A DNA stretch of 64,000 nt, taken from positions 31,502,602 through 31,566,601 of the forward strand of contig JAUJPP010000003.1 in the NCBI GenBank assembly GCA_030562195.1. Direction: 5' to 3'. Source of the DNA: Nipponacmea schrenckii (Eukaryota; Mollusca; Gastropoda; Lottiidae). Positions 1 through 10,504 of this stretch are shown in pieces. The notes under the pieces are model-generated. The model did no database searches and was not told where the DNA came from. It worked only from the letters and a program-made list of their open reading frames with translations. Position 1 is the stretch's first letter. The number at the start of each line of letters is the position of its first letter. The position numbers and the translations under genes were made by a program.

Positions 1-990
1 AAACAGATGCAACAAGGATCTAGCACGGTAGTGCTGAGATCTTATAGGTTTGAGATGCGTGCACTCAATCAGAATGTGTTTCACTGTCAGGCGAACCTGG
101 CAATGCTCACAGACTGGTTGAGGCTCTCGCTTGAGCAGGTAACAGTTGGTAAGGTGAGTATGTCCAAGACGAGAGCGACACAAAACAACTTCATTTCTCC
201 TGTTGGCACAATAGGAGGATGGCCAATCCCCCAAAAGAGGCTTGATGGCATGAAGTTTGTTTGTATCTGCAGCATCCCATTTTTGCTGCCATCGTTGCAA
301 AATGAAAGTCCTTATCACCGACTTAAAGTCGGTGTAAGGCAAGGAAAAGGGGGAGACCGGCAGTGACAAAGCAGCCTTAGCCGCCGCATCTGCCCGGCCA
401 TTCCCCCGTATATCCATGTGACTGGGGAGCCAACAAAGGACAATGTCCTTTTTTGGCCCAGAGAGCTTGTAAATATCTCCGATTATTGGGTGCACAAGCT
501 GGATGTTATGAATAGCTTGTAATGCGGACAGAGAATCAGAATAGATAATACATTTTTTAAATGATGATGAGGACTGAAAGAACTCGAGTGCCTGTAAAAT
601 GGCAACGAGTTCTGCAGTAAAAATAGAGGCCGCTGGTGGAAGAGATACAGACAGGACTTCGGATGGTGCCACTGTTGCAGCTGCCACCTTATCACCATCC
701 TTGGACCCATCTGTATAGAAAAGAGCATAATCCCCATATTTAGCCCTTAATTCAAGAAATTTCGACTTGAAGACGATCGAGCTTGTCTGTGACTTCTTAT
801 TGCTTGATAGACTAAAGTCTATCTGAAATGGAGAAATTGACCAAGGTGGAATTGTGGTCATTATGAAGTCCGCAATACTGTCGTGGCTGATACCAGCCGC
901 TGACAAAAGTGGTTGAGATAATACTGAGTAGGAGAAAGATATTAACCTTTTGGAGACAAGACTTTTGAAGAAGGAAGATTCACAATATCC
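1..990 (-). CDS. LINE ORF2 C-terminus with RNase H domain (partial)
   Basis: This is the 3' coding part of a non-LTR retrotransposon on the minus strand; RNase H removes RNA from the RNA/DNA hybrid during target-primed reverse transcription. The frame is open for 330 codons and runs off the left edge. In minus order it shows YTDGSKDGDK near 720, an FTAELVAI block near 640, YSDSLSAL near 540 and WLPSHMDIRGNGRAD near 400, which carry the expected D-E-D-D type residues. After these comes the tail RLGHTHLTNCYL, then a CEHC...H...C zinc knuckle at about 70-105. This RNase H plus knuckle layout is typical of I/Jockey-group elements such as Nimb. Homology fades near 960, where a Helitron-like sequence on the plus strand begins, so this copy is cut there. 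The lineage is inferred; the domain call is firm. Confidence 0.85.
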
Positions 991-1960
991 CTATGAAGTA
1001 CAACATCTGTTTTTGAGTAATGCTAAAAAAGATGCCTACAAAGAAACAGCTTTTGACAAAATTAAAAGCCAAAAATTCGTAGTACAGTTTTAATGGCTAA
1101 TGTTCCAGATGATCCAAGAAAGACTATTCATTTGCACAGAAGATTGCAGTAGAAGAAGGGTTGAAATGTGAACTATGTTTGAATGTCCGAAATGAAGATG
1201 GCCTGACAAATGGTGCAAATTGGACTGTCAAATTGGTTCAAGTATCTAAAACAAATAAGGCTCTTGGAAGTATTGTCTGGGTTGAATTTGAAAATAAATG
1301 CATTGGAAGTGACACTAGAGAAGATTTAAAAAAGCTATACCAGAAGAATACAAAAAAATCTTGGACACCCATTAATCCAGTGTCACGTCAAGTAAGGATT
1401 GCGAAGTTTCAAAGGTCAGAATTAATGAGATCACAAATTCCTTTGCGACCCTCAGCTGCAGAGAATGTGCATAGATCACAGGGAGACACACTAGATAAAG
1501 TTGTGTCATACATGGCCCTTAGTAACATCCGAACAGTGTTCATGATATTAGCAGGTACATTGACTACATTTCCACGTCTTTTCTTTTGTTTGCCTCTTGG
1601 TGCAGCATATATCATCATAAAGGGAAGCAATCTCCATTCCAGAGGATGCAAATCCACGTTATCAGGTACCTCTGGAAAATCCATCCCATTGTTGCTCTAG
1701 AACACTGTGGTATTACATCCTTCTTTATATACTTCTCACATGTTCCGCATATCCATGTCTCTCCGTCTTCTAAACATGCAGATGCGGCATCATTTAAATT
1801 CTATAATTTTCCAAATCCTCTCACACTGTGTTTAAACCACATCTTTTGATGGAAGGAGAATGGAACATGTGCATTATGTTGGATTGAGTAGAGTAAAAAC
1901 TCTAGAAGGACTTCACATTTTAAATCTATCAGAAGAAAAAATCTAGATAAGTCAAAAAGT
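958..1960 (+). pseudogene. PIF1-type helicase C-terminus, split by an insertion
   Basis: C-terminal helicase segment of a Helitron/Helentron Rep-helicase. The first part (958-1505) contains a block around HLFLSNAKKDAYKE, then NEDGLTNGA, IVWVEFENKCIG, SWTPINPVSRQ, PLRPSAAENVHRSQGDTLDK. These match the order of the C-terminal motifs of PIF1 helicases, including the QGDTLD box. The frame changes near 1100. The terminal block HVHYVGLSRVKTLEGLHI (the usual ALSR motif) resumes at about 1868-1950, so roughly 340 bp separate two parts that belong together. A TAG follows at about 1945. Walker A and the whole Rep domain are absent, so this copy is non-functional. Confidence 0.75.
1505..1846 (-). pseudogene. 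Helitron Rep-helicase N-terminal fragment inserted in the helicase
   Basis: On the minus strand this stretch reads a zinc-ribbon-like WICGTCEKYIKKDVIP (about 1770-1720), then after a one-base frame change PEVPDNVDLHPLEWRLL (about 1680-1630), then APRGKQKKRRGNVVNVP and MNTVRMLLRAMYD, ending at about 1505. That order (CxxC, PLE-R-L, GNVVNVP, MLPR) is the conserved N-terminal region of Helitron replication initiators. It sits in opposite orientation exactly between the QGDTLD block and the YVGLSRV block of the plus-strand helicase, so it is a second Helitron-type fragment nested inside the first. The limits are inferred from where the host helicase stops and resumes. Confidence 0.7.
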
Positions 1961-2094
1961 GAAGACAGAAATGGAAGAATTACGAAATGTTAAAAGTATC
2001 AAGTTTGCTACTGAAGACTGTCCTAGTGACAGTGGCAATAAAGTGGTCAAACTCTATCACAATGATAGACCAATACAGAAATACATAGAAGATG

Positions 2095-2660
2095 TGAAGG
2101 TACAACCAGCTACTACTAGAGCCACAATGACAATTTTATCTGAGACAAGATTGATGAAGCAAAATGATGAAATTTATACCATATCTGGATATAGATTGCT
2201 GAGAAATGATGCCTATTCAGAACAATGCCAAGATCACCATGGGATGGCAATTTATATAAGAAGTGAATTTTATGACCTAAATGAAGTAAAGGTAAAAGCA
2301 TGAAATAATCATGGAATTGAGATGATTCATATTGAATTTAACAGGAAGACAAGATAAGACATTGGAATATTTTGGGGATATATATGCCACCTAAAGTTCC
2401 AACTGGTGATTTGATATTGGCAGTTAAATCTGTGACGAAGATGATGATTATTCCATTATTATTGGAGATTTTAATATTCAGGTTGGAAGTTCTGATTATG
2501 ACAAGATTTCTAAGAGTTTGAATGGTTTTAAACAGCAAATTGTGAATCCAACAACTAATGCTGACACAACAATTGATTTGTTGTACACCAATGTACCAAC
2601 ATACTTTATGAAGAGTGGAAATATTGAAAATTATTATTCTGATCATAAAACGATATACTG
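2095..2660 (+). pseudogene. EEP-type endonuclease domain of the Helentron-like element
   Basis: Frames across this stretch give a degraded endonuclease domain: ILSETRL near 2135, GMAIYIR near 2240, IIIGDFNIQVGSSDYD near 2460, TIDLLYTN near 2575 and YYSDHKTIY near 2635. SETR, GDFN, the late D and SDH are the spaced catalytic motifs of apurinic-like endonucleases found in LINEs and Helentrons. It follows a PIF1 helicase in the same direction and has no reverse transcriptase behind it, so I assign it to the Helentron. Frame changes occur near 2300 and 2430, so it is broken. Confidence 0.6.
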
Positions 2661-2819
2661 CTGAGAATGATAAAAATGCATATTATGCAGAAGATTCCAC
2701 CAAAAGTAAGACTCACCCAGGATTCAAAAAAAGCAACCAGTACAACATAAAAGTAAAAGTCCATCATTACTTAAGACTGTTGTACAAAAACGCCCATCTG
2801 GAAAAAAAATGTTCCTGAA

Positions 2820-3318
2820 TACTGTTATATGTAGAGGATTTAGATATACAATTACCCAAGCAGATCTTTATACCTTGCATGGAACTGATGGTTGAATGAT
2901 CAGATAATAAATTTTTATTTGAAGCTCATTGAAAGAAAAGAAGAAGATGATGATGTGAAGGTTTTAGACACATTTACATACGTAAGAATAGCTACAAATC
3001 TGAATGAAGCAGTTCAACTTTTCCAGCATCTGAATCTTTTGCAGTACAGGAAAATTTTAATTCCGATACATTTACAAGATCACTGGTGTTTGATTGGTGT
3101 GTTTCCAAGAAGCAAAACAATCAAATATTACGACTCAATGAAGCTTCTTGAAAGTAATGACATCTATTAGAGAATTTATGAAAAGTTTGGTAGAAGGAAA
3201 TATCTCTTCATGTTGGACTATTTATGAAAACAGGTGCACAAAGCAAACAAATGGGTATGATTGTGGAATACATGTTTGTATGAATGCAGAAGCAATAATT
3301 AAAGAAGTTCTTTAGAGT
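2820..3318 (+). pseudogene. Ulp1/SENP-type C48 cysteine protease remnant
   Basis: The translation shows WLNDQIINFYLKLI (start of the C48 fold) at about 2895-2940, a FTYVR block, IPIHLQDHWCLIGVF with the catalytic His region at about 3060-3105, and a YYDSM block. After a frame change near 3165 comes QTNGYDCGIHVCMNAEA at about 3245-3300, which carries the Gln and the nucleophile-type Cys of the family. C48 enzymes cleave SUMO or related modifiers; inside transposons their targets are unknown. At least two frame breaks (about 2890 and 3165) make this a pseudogene. Its position behind the endonuclease suggests it belonged to the same element. Confidence 0.7.
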
Positions 3319-3320
3319 TC

Positions 3321-4342
3321 ACTTTTTTTCTAACCTTAAAAGCATATCCAATATACTAGTAGTAGATTAGTTGAATGTTAGAAGAAAGGTTATCCTATAT
3401 GTTACAATTCTGTGAAGCATTGGATTGCTACTGAGCCAGAAGGAATAGAGACAGTGTAAAAAAGAAATTTATGAAAACATGAGACAAAGAAATTATTCAA
3501 AGACTTCTTTAAAATTATGTGTCAATAATGCTTTTTTAACTATGCACCAAAAAAAAATCAATGCCCAATTTAATTCTATTCTGGCCAAATAACATAAACT
3601 TTAGATTTAATTTGATATTTTTGTATGTACCACATAGAGTTACCTTAAATGTATTTAAAAAATATTTAATGCTAAACTTTAAATTGGTTGAGAACCGTTT
3701 TAACTCTTAATTCTATTTGTAATACAGCACAAATTTCTTTCAGAGAATAAGAAAGAATTAAATATTTTATCTTTTCTAATGTCACAAAAGTTATAATAAA
3801 ACGTCAAATGTGTCTAGAGAGTTTCAGACTAGAACGTAAATTATAACCATAATGCATGCAACAGTGATCAAAATATAAAATAATTGTTAGTAGGGTACAT
3901 ACAAACAATAAAATTATCTTTAATTACGTTTACAATAATTCTAGCCTATTTGAATATATTTCGTTCGTACGGGACATAATATCTTACACAAATTCTTTGA
4001 TCAATACCGCACATATTGTTTATTGATATAACCAAATTACCACCCGGAAATCAAACAGAAGTACTATAGAGTGCCATCGTAATCTGTAGTCTTGATTATC
4101 ACAAATCCTTATTTTAGTTTATTTTATCACTGGATAACCAAATTAACGAAAAAGGCGCGAAAGCGTATGAATCTAATACATAACCCACCTTGCTAGGCGA
4201 CTGACAAGACAACAATATTTTGATTTAAAACCAAAATATTTAACAAATTCATGTCTATTGAGAAGAGTGCTACATATCAAGTGTCTGATATCCAAGACCT
4301 TGGATTCCTCGGCTTTCAGACTCAACATTCAATAGGCCTACT
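3321..4342. other. AT-rich spacer without recognisable genes
   Basis: No coding pattern, tandem repeat or clear inverted repeat was seen. It probably contains decayed element sequence and the 5' untranslated part of the LINE that follows. Confidence 0.5.
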
Positions 4343-4846
4343 TTGAATAGGGACAGGAATTTTAATATCTTTGTCAACGACGCCCTAACTAAACAACGAG
4401 CAACGATCTTCAAACGAGTAAGAGATCTCTACAAAAATAAATTGATAGATAATTGCTGGACATATGATGGAAGGGTGTGTGCTAAAACCTTACAAAATAG
4501 AATTATCTCCATTCAGTCTGAATCTGAGTTGAACGCTTTCATTGCCCAAGTAACTGCTCCGGACAGTGCTAACCCAGCTCCTAATGTTCGTACATCTAGA
4601 ATTTTGGAATCGAGCACTCCACGACGTAATGGAGGAGCTGACCCTGTTCATACTTCTCGTCTTGTGGCTACACCATCACAAAACTTGTGTCCTACGTCAA
4701 CCTCAACACCTGCTTCTAAGATCACTGATTTTTTTGTAAATACTCAGGACTCTAGAGGAATTGCTGGGGCCACTCGTGAATCCAATGCCCAGCTCAATGT
4801 GAGAGTAAATTCCCGTGATGATAACCACCCTAATGAATCCGAATAG
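4343..4846 (+). CDS. LINE ORF1-like protein, FP/L1-ORF1-type C-terminal domain
   Basis: An ORF1-like protein of 167 residues. Residues about 1-60 (FNIFVNDALTKQRATIFK ... CWTYDGRVCAK) resemble the C-terminal domain of baculovirus FP-like and LINE ORF1 proteins, in which a short arm-basic helix segment precedes a small WTxxGxI sheet. The remaining 100 residues are Ser/Thr/Pro/Asn-rich and low in structure. LINE ORF1 proteins bind element RNA. The frame is open upstream only to about 4340, so an N-terminal coiled coil, expected in full-length ORF1, is absent or in another frame. The TAG at 4844-4846 is in frame with ORF2, which begins 25 bp later. Confidence 0.6.
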   Translation: MNRDRNFNIFVNDALTKQRATIFKRVRDLYKNKLIDNCWTYDGRVCAKTLQNRIISIQSESELNAFIAQVTAPDSANPAPNVRTSRILESSTPRRNGGADPVHTSRLVATPSQNLCPTSTSTPASKITDFFVNTQDSRGIAGATRESNAQLNVRVNSRDDNHPNESE

Positions 4847-6660
4847 CATCTCCAGAAACCACCAAATGAATTGTCTTTCGCGGTGTGGAATGTTAATGGC
4901 CTGAAATCTCTAGCTGATGATAATTCTTTTCTTGCAACTGTTAGTCAATTCGACATTTTACTTTTATCTGAAACGAGGAATATTTTTGCTAAGTTATTCT
5001 CATCAATATTGAACCGTCGTCTGACTGATTGGTGTGAAATAAATGAAAAACTTGATAATTGCCAATTTGGGTTTAGAGCAAGTAGAAGCACTGTGGATGC
5101 CATATTTCTATTAAATGGTATAATAAGCCACTCTCTCAATAATAAAAGACGGTTATTTTGTGACTTCATCGATTTAAAAAAAGGCATTCGATTTTGTTGA
5201 CAGAAAATTACTCTTATTTAAGTTAAATTAATTAGGTGTTAGCAGCAAATTTATCTCAATTATTAAATCTATGTATACTCAAGTAAATTCTATTGTCAAG
5301 TATAAAGGGTGTCTTTCAGAGCAATTCGGTTGTGTATCTGGTGTTAAGCAGGGTGAACCGTTGTCGCCTTTACTTTTCCTGATATTCAATAATGATCTTG
5401 ATGATTTCATTTGCAGCACGGATCCCGGCTTCGTTAAAATTGGTACTATCTTAGTTTATCTGCTGCTTTTTGCAGATGATACTGTACTGTTTGCGAACAC
5501 AGCAACTGCCCTTCAAGTATTGTTAGATAAATTTAGTCTTTATTGTGCCTCCTTGAATCTAAAAATCAATGTGAACAAATCGAAAGTAGTCATATTCCAT
5601 AGGGGTCGTCTTATTAATAATCATCCATTCAATATTAATTCTGTTAATCTAGAAGTAGTTAGTGAATATGTTTATCTAGGTTTATTGTTTTTCCAACATG
5701 GAAAGTATGTTCGTGCTATTAAACGAATTGCTTCTCAGAGCAGAAAGGCCCTTGGTTCCCTTCTATCATTGCTAAAATCCTTAAACTTAAGTATTTCGAG
5801 CAAATGTCCTCTGTTTCAATCACTGGTAGTTTCTGTTTTATCATATGCCAGTGAAGTGTTATTTGGATGGCAAACCGTTGGAATATATTCAAAATGATTT
5901 TATACGTTATATTTTACACTTAAGTAATCCCACTCCGCTGGTTGCTGCTCTAGGTGAACTCGGAATTTTTCCTTTATATATACAACGTAAAGTTAATATT
6001 GTTAAATACTGGAATAAGGTTGTCTACTCTGATAATCCTCTTATTTCTGGTATCTATGACATTTTATGCAAAGATGACGCTAATGGCAAGCATAACTGGG
6101 TGACTGATTTAAGATTACTTCTTAATGAAACCGGCTTTTCATCCTTAATAGATGATCCATGCTCCCTAAATGTTTGTGAATTTCGAAAACGTGTGGAGGA
6201 CCAATATATCCAATTATGGTATTCCCAACTTGATTTATCTAGTAAATTGAGCTTTTATAAAAATTTTAAAAGCAATTTCAAACTTGAATCATATTTGAAT
6301 TCAAAATTATACGATAAATTTAAATATTTGTTATGCAAATTTCGTGTTGGAAATCTGGAACTTCAAATTGAATTAGGTAGATACAATAAAATTCCTAGAG
6401 ATAAGAGATTATGTGTATGCTGTAATTCTATATATGTAGAAGATGAATTTCATTTTCTTCTATGTCGTCCTCAATATATTGAATTATGTCGCAAGTACTT
6501 TCACCGCCGTTATTGGTCATTCCCATCATTGCACAAAATGAACCAGTTATTGAATCCGCGTTCCGACTCTGAACTTCTGAGCTTGGGTAGATTCATTTTT
6601 GATGCGTTCAAACTTAGGGGTTCTGTAATATCTTTTTTATATTGTTTGGTTTTCCTTTAG
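4847..6660 (+). pseudogene. LINE ORF2: endonuclease start fused to reverse transcriptase by deletion
   Basis: Begins with FAVWNVNGLKSL and ILLLSETR (endonuclease N-terminus, about 4874-4978), then switches at about 4980 straight into IFAKLFSSILNRRL and FGFRASRSTVDAIFLL of the RT palm. The endonuclease catalytic GDxN and SDH blocks and the first RT motifs are lost. Later blocks are FIDLKK near 5170 (frame break and TGA near 5200), GVKQGEPLSPLLF near 5345, LLFADDTVLF at about 5466-5495 (catalytic FADD) and KINVNKSK near 5570. A frameshift near 5850 leads to the C-terminal domain, which contains GELGIFPLYIQRK and a CVCC...H...C finger ending at 6660. The element is dead but unusually long frames survive. 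Confidence 0.85.
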
Positions 6661-6969
6661 TAATTATTTGATCACTTTAATGTATGTAACACTTTGCATT
6701 TGAATTGTATATAGGCTGATATTTTGTTTTTGTTTCTTTGTATAATTATGACATATTTTGGGCTATAGCAAGTATTTGCTTTGCTGAATAAACAATACAA
6801 TACAATGCGCCCGTTCTTAGGGGTTTCGCTACGCTGCACATACCCTTCCGTCTACTTTGGGTCTAAGGTGAAGACAATCGCAATTCTGTCTACACTGTGT
6901 AGACAAGGTTTATGGTTAAATTAAACAGTGCGAGAACGCGAGAAAAAGAGGGCGATAAAGCGAGAAAAA

Positions 6970-7967
6970 ATACCCTCGTGTTCTCGCCTTTGTAAATTTT
7001 AATAACAGAGTGCTTTTCCTCGCATTCTCACGTTCTCGACCTTCATTTTCCTCGCGTTGTCCCTTTCTCGTGTTCTCGCTTTCTCGTGTTTGTAAATTGA
7101 ACTTTTTTTTCTCAAAATGTTAATTTCTTCGCCTTCTCGCTTTCTCATGTTCTCGCGTTCCGGTTTCTCGACAATCGATTACTACGCATGCGTATCACGT
7201 GTTTTGTTTACGGGTTTTGTTTATGATGGCACAAAGATACACTTCTCTTTCGGACCCTTTTCCAAATTCACAAATGCGTTTCCTAGTGTTGCAAAATTTT
7301 CTAATGAAATTTTCAGGAAACTTTCCGGAATTTTTGGGAAATATTGCGAAAAATTGGAGATTCAGAAAATCGTATTTGTCTCGTTTTGTATAAAACAAAA
7401 CAATTGTGATTTATAAAGTCTTTTTATATAGTACACATTAAAGGTCTATGAGGTGACATATTGTTTGAATTGTATACAGCCTCGGTTCCACATAGGCCTT
7501 TCCACCAGGTTTCGCAGACGCAAAGGCACTGAACTTCACAAGGCTGTCCATTACTTTGTCCAGATGGAGATGTTAAAAATAAAATTTTGTCAAATAACTA
7601 TTATAATTCAATATTTCCAAAATTTCCCAACCGTTGAAAGATTCCGAAAATTACCAGGTAAATTTCCGAAATTACCGGAAAGTTCCCCAGCCTTTGCAGC
7701 ACTAGCGTATCCTTTATTTGAATTTTATCATTCGAGTGGCTAATTTGTTAACTTTTAGGGCTATGAAACTTTTATTTTTATATTGCATTGAATAGGAAAC
7801 CGGAAAGCGAGAACGCGAGGAAACTTTCATTTTCAGAAAAAAAAGTTCAAATTACAAACACGAGAAAGCGAGAAAGCGAGGAAAATGAAGGTCGAGAATG
7901 CGAGGAAAAGCACTCTGTTTTTAAAATTTACAAAGGCAAGAACGCGAGAACACGAGATGGCCGTATC
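6970..7967. mobile_element. Foldback element with about 190-bp GCGAGAA-rich inverted repeats
   Basis: The left arm (about 6975-7170) and right arm (about 7797-7967) are inverted copies. They share CTTTGTAAATTTT, ACAGAGTGCTTTTCCTCGCA, ACCTTCATTTTCCTCGC and GTGTTTGTAA in order and are themselves built from repeated TTCTCGC/GCGAGAA units. A second, inner inverted pair uses GGAAACTTTCCGGAA near 7310 and TTCCGGAAAGTTTCC-like sequence near 7670. No coding potential was found in the 600-bp middle. The nested palindromes fit a foldback or MITE-type DNA element. No target duplication was resolved. Confidence 0.65.
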
Positions 7968-9117
7968 CGGCTTCCATAGATCTTCAACATGATTTATGCA
8001 TCAAAAGCATGTAGTTATTCCACTAATAGAGACTCTTCTCGGGAATGGTTGCGTGAATGATTTTACACATTTCAAAAAGTTATCGCTAAAATCAGAAAAA
8101 TTGCAATTGTACGATATTGGGAAGTCATTAACTAAATTAATTGCCAAGTTTTTGTGCTGTATATACCAAAGATTTCATGCGTATTTTCAAGCCTTACGCT
8201 GATTTCAATAATTGCTATAGTCTCACAAGAGAAAGTCATCGTGGACTCAGTTTTGGACAGAGTCCATAAGTGGACTACCCAGTAATAAGCCTACCTTTTG
8301 ACACATTAATTTCTAAATTGAATTTTCTCATGTCACGAATATTCAAAAGAAGTTTTTTGATCGTGTACTACATGTCTTAGAATGACTTTGGGTCCATAGA
8401 AATATAAGGTTTGATAAATTTACATTTGAAATAAACACATTCATCTTGAAGGGATTTTGCATGACAAGACCCACTTTTTGGACTGGAAATTCATCTCTGT
8501 AAAATCATATTTCCAAATCATTTTGTAATTGACACTTGACATTTTTATCAACCCAAGTACAATCTAAGATACTCCGAACTATTTTGAGGTATAATCAGCA
8601 AATTCAAGTTAGAAAATATTGTGGTCACATACTACTAATAGTCAATGACAATAGTACATGTGCATCAAATGGACAGATCTATGTTCCCGCGATCAAGTGC
8701 ATGACAACAAAATAAATATACACTACTCCACGTACAATTTGTTTAAAAATACACAAGTATATGTGCATCAAATGGACAGATTTTCAACCTACAAACTTGT
8801 TTATAAAATGGATATAATATATAGTTATTTTTCTATGGAGGGAGAGGTAGGATTTGTCCATGCTCAAGACCAGCCTTAAGGATGTTTACTCATCTCCCGA
8901 CAGAAATAATTTAGATTTTCAAAATGGTTCAAGTTAGGCCAAAATAGAATTGTTGGTGGCGATATACCATTGGGAAAGGGAAAAATAAAATTAATGAATT
9001 ACTTGAATCATTAAATCATGAAGAAACACAATTGTTAAGATAGCCATCAGCAAGTAAGCCTATAGTTGGTGAAAAGAATACCTGTGTTACAGGTAGTATG
9101 CTTATATTAATGAAAGA
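7968..9117. other. Unassigned spacer with one short direct repeat
   Basis: No coding pattern. The 20-mer TGTGCATCAAATGGACAGAT occurs at 8659-8678 and 8762-8781, about 103 bp apart, and is the only repeat noticed. Confidence 0.45.
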
Positions 9118-9396
9118 TTACCAAAAATCATCCTTCGAAAAGTCTGATTTAAAATTTCCGTCTAGACCATTCCATAAAATTGATCCTTTGTATTTAATAC
9201 TTTGTTTAATCAAATTGATTCGTGGTTTTTGCACCACAATTTTTGAATTTATGCTAGAATAAGGCGTCTGTTTATAGTTAAAGAGGCTTGAAAGGTAGGA
9301 AGGAGACAAAATGTTTAGAGTTTTATACATAAATTTATACGAAAAACTCGACTTTATCCGAACCAAGTCGTTATAACAACCAGCCATCGACCGCAT
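9118..9396 (-). pseudogene. LINE ORF2 C-terminal fragment (CR1/L2-like)
   Basis: The minus-strand translation reads FMYKTLNILSPSYLSSLF, a short linker, then VVQKPRINLIKQSIKY and GSILWNGLDGNFK. This order is the conserved C-terminal domain of CR1/L2/Jockey-type LINEs, where the usual form is YKTLN..P.YL..LF ... PR...K.S..Y.G...WN.LP. No RT is adjacent: this is a 5'-truncated insertion. The plus-strand Penelope-like ORF1 frame starts almost at its right edge, so that element may have inserted next to it. Confidence 0.7.
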
Positions 9397-10450
9397 TATT
9401 TCCCATGCCCTCTCATGGGCCCGTCAATCCTATTGGAAACGTCTAACTCAACATGTGATTGCCAAATTCTACCAAACGATCAACGAAATCAAAACCAGAG
9501 TAACCTTATCCCTTCCAACTGAAATGGAGATTGATCCACAAACACCTGCACCAACAAGAGTCACCACCATGTCGAACCAAACACCTAAACGAGCCCGCAG
9601 TTCACCATCCCCTAGTTCAGCAGATGTTGGTAAACGTTCTCGTAGAGAGGGCACCCCCCCCCCCTTCTCTCTTCCCTTTCAGATTCCTCGCCTACACCAT
9701 CTGAATCTTCACCACGTGACCCAGGTTCGGCCGACCTTTATTCCTTCTGTAAGTTTTTGGATCAACAAACCACTCCAAATTCTCCAACTAGGTCAAGTCG
9801 TGTACCCAGACCTTCTTCACCTCGAACCAGATCTCAGTTCGTACCCAATGCTACATTCTTAACAACTACCAAACCAGTATCAATCACCCCATCAACAACC
9901 ATTATATCCTCTACCAATCCCTTTTATCACCAGACCAAGGACAAATCATCATGGAATCTGCCTGCTCTACAGAAATCTACATTAATTATTGGGTCCTCAA
10001 ACCTCAACCGTATTACCAAAACAGCTCCAGACACCGAAATACACTCGTACCCTGGTGCCCAAATCCATCACATCCAGTCCATCCTTGAATCTTACGACCA
10101 TGATCATAAACCAGCTAAGGTCATTCTGCATGTAGGCCTCAACAATCGCGATCAGTTAGCCAAAACTTCATTTAACCAAGCCCAGAAATTAATTGCCACA
10201 GCCAACCAAACCTTTCCTAGCTCCAAGACCATCTTCAAATGTGTGCCTATCTCTAATAAAATTTCTAAGTAAGCCCAGCAGAATCTTAAGACATTCAACG
10301 ATATGATGTTGAACTCCGACACTGAGATCGGAACAATCCTGTCACCCGATGAAGAAGAATTCGATCCAGTTGATAATCTCCATTGGTCTCCGGAAACAGC
10401 CAACAAATATCTACTTGTTTTGGATAAACCAGCTTCAAGCACCGGGTAAG
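9375..10450 (+). pseudogene. SGNH/GDSL-hydrolase-like ORF upstream of a Penelope-like RT
   Basis: A Ser/Pro/Thr-rich protein whose second half looks like an SGNH esterase. IIGSSNLNRI (block I, Ser) is at about 9987-10016, HSYPGAQIHHI near 10045, ILHVGLNNRDQ (block III, normally GxND) near 10122-10154 and DNLHWSPETANKYL (block V, DxxH) at 10372-10413. The basic, KRARSSPSPSS-type N-terminal half precedes it. The frame shifts once in a poly-C run at 9654-9664 and meets a TAA at 10270-10272 before block V. SGNH domains are known in ORF1 of CR1 LINEs and in Ngaro/DIRS elements. Its position some 60 bp before a PLE reverse transcriptase, same strand, suggests it could be ORF1 of that element. Confidence 0.6.
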
Positions 10451-10504
10451 CCTTTAAACTAACTACTGGGGATAAAAAATACCGAGAGGCCGCCGCTAGG
10501 CCAA

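Larger units (their letters stand above)
958..3320 (+). mobile_element. Decayed Helentron-like rolling-circle element
   Basis: Three remnants lie in order on one strand: the C-terminal part of a PIF1-type helicase, an endonuclease/exonuclease/phosphatase (EEP) domain, and a Ulp1/SENP-type C48 protease. Helentrons are known to carry a helicase plus an EEP endonuclease. A Ulp1-like protease near PIF1-type helicases also occurs in invertebrate repeats, but I cannot say that it belongs to this family. Frames are broken several times, and a piece of another Helitron sits inside the helicase. The left limit abuts the LINE at 1-990. No terminal CTRR or hairpin was recognised, so both ends are approximate. 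Confidence 0.6.
4250..6805 (+). mobile_element. LINE with ORF1, internally deleted ORF2 and short-repeat 3' tail
   Basis: A plus-strand non-LTR retrotransposon. ORF1 is at 4343-4846. ORF2 keeps only the first 40 or so residues of the endonuclease before jumping into reverse transcriptase, so roughly half of ORF2 is missing. The 3' end is AATAAA-like followed by AATACAATACAAT repeats at 6785-6805, a typical short-repeat LINE tail. The C-terminal GELGIFPLYIQ and CVCC...H...C blocks are shared with the copies at 16.9-19.8 kb and 52.5-57 kb, so all three probably belong to one clade. The 5' limit is approximate. Confidence 0.8.

Noticed and set aside
483..737. 84-residue minus-strand frame
   Set aside because: A shadow in a different frame over the LINE RNase H domain, which explains the sequence.
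1161..1700. A single 179-residue protein
   Set aside because: The first two thirds is helicase; the end runs antisense through the inserted Helitron piece, so it is not one gene.
7117..7743. Several short ORFs in the foldback element
   Set aside because: They lie in palindromic, low-complexity sequence with no family pattern.
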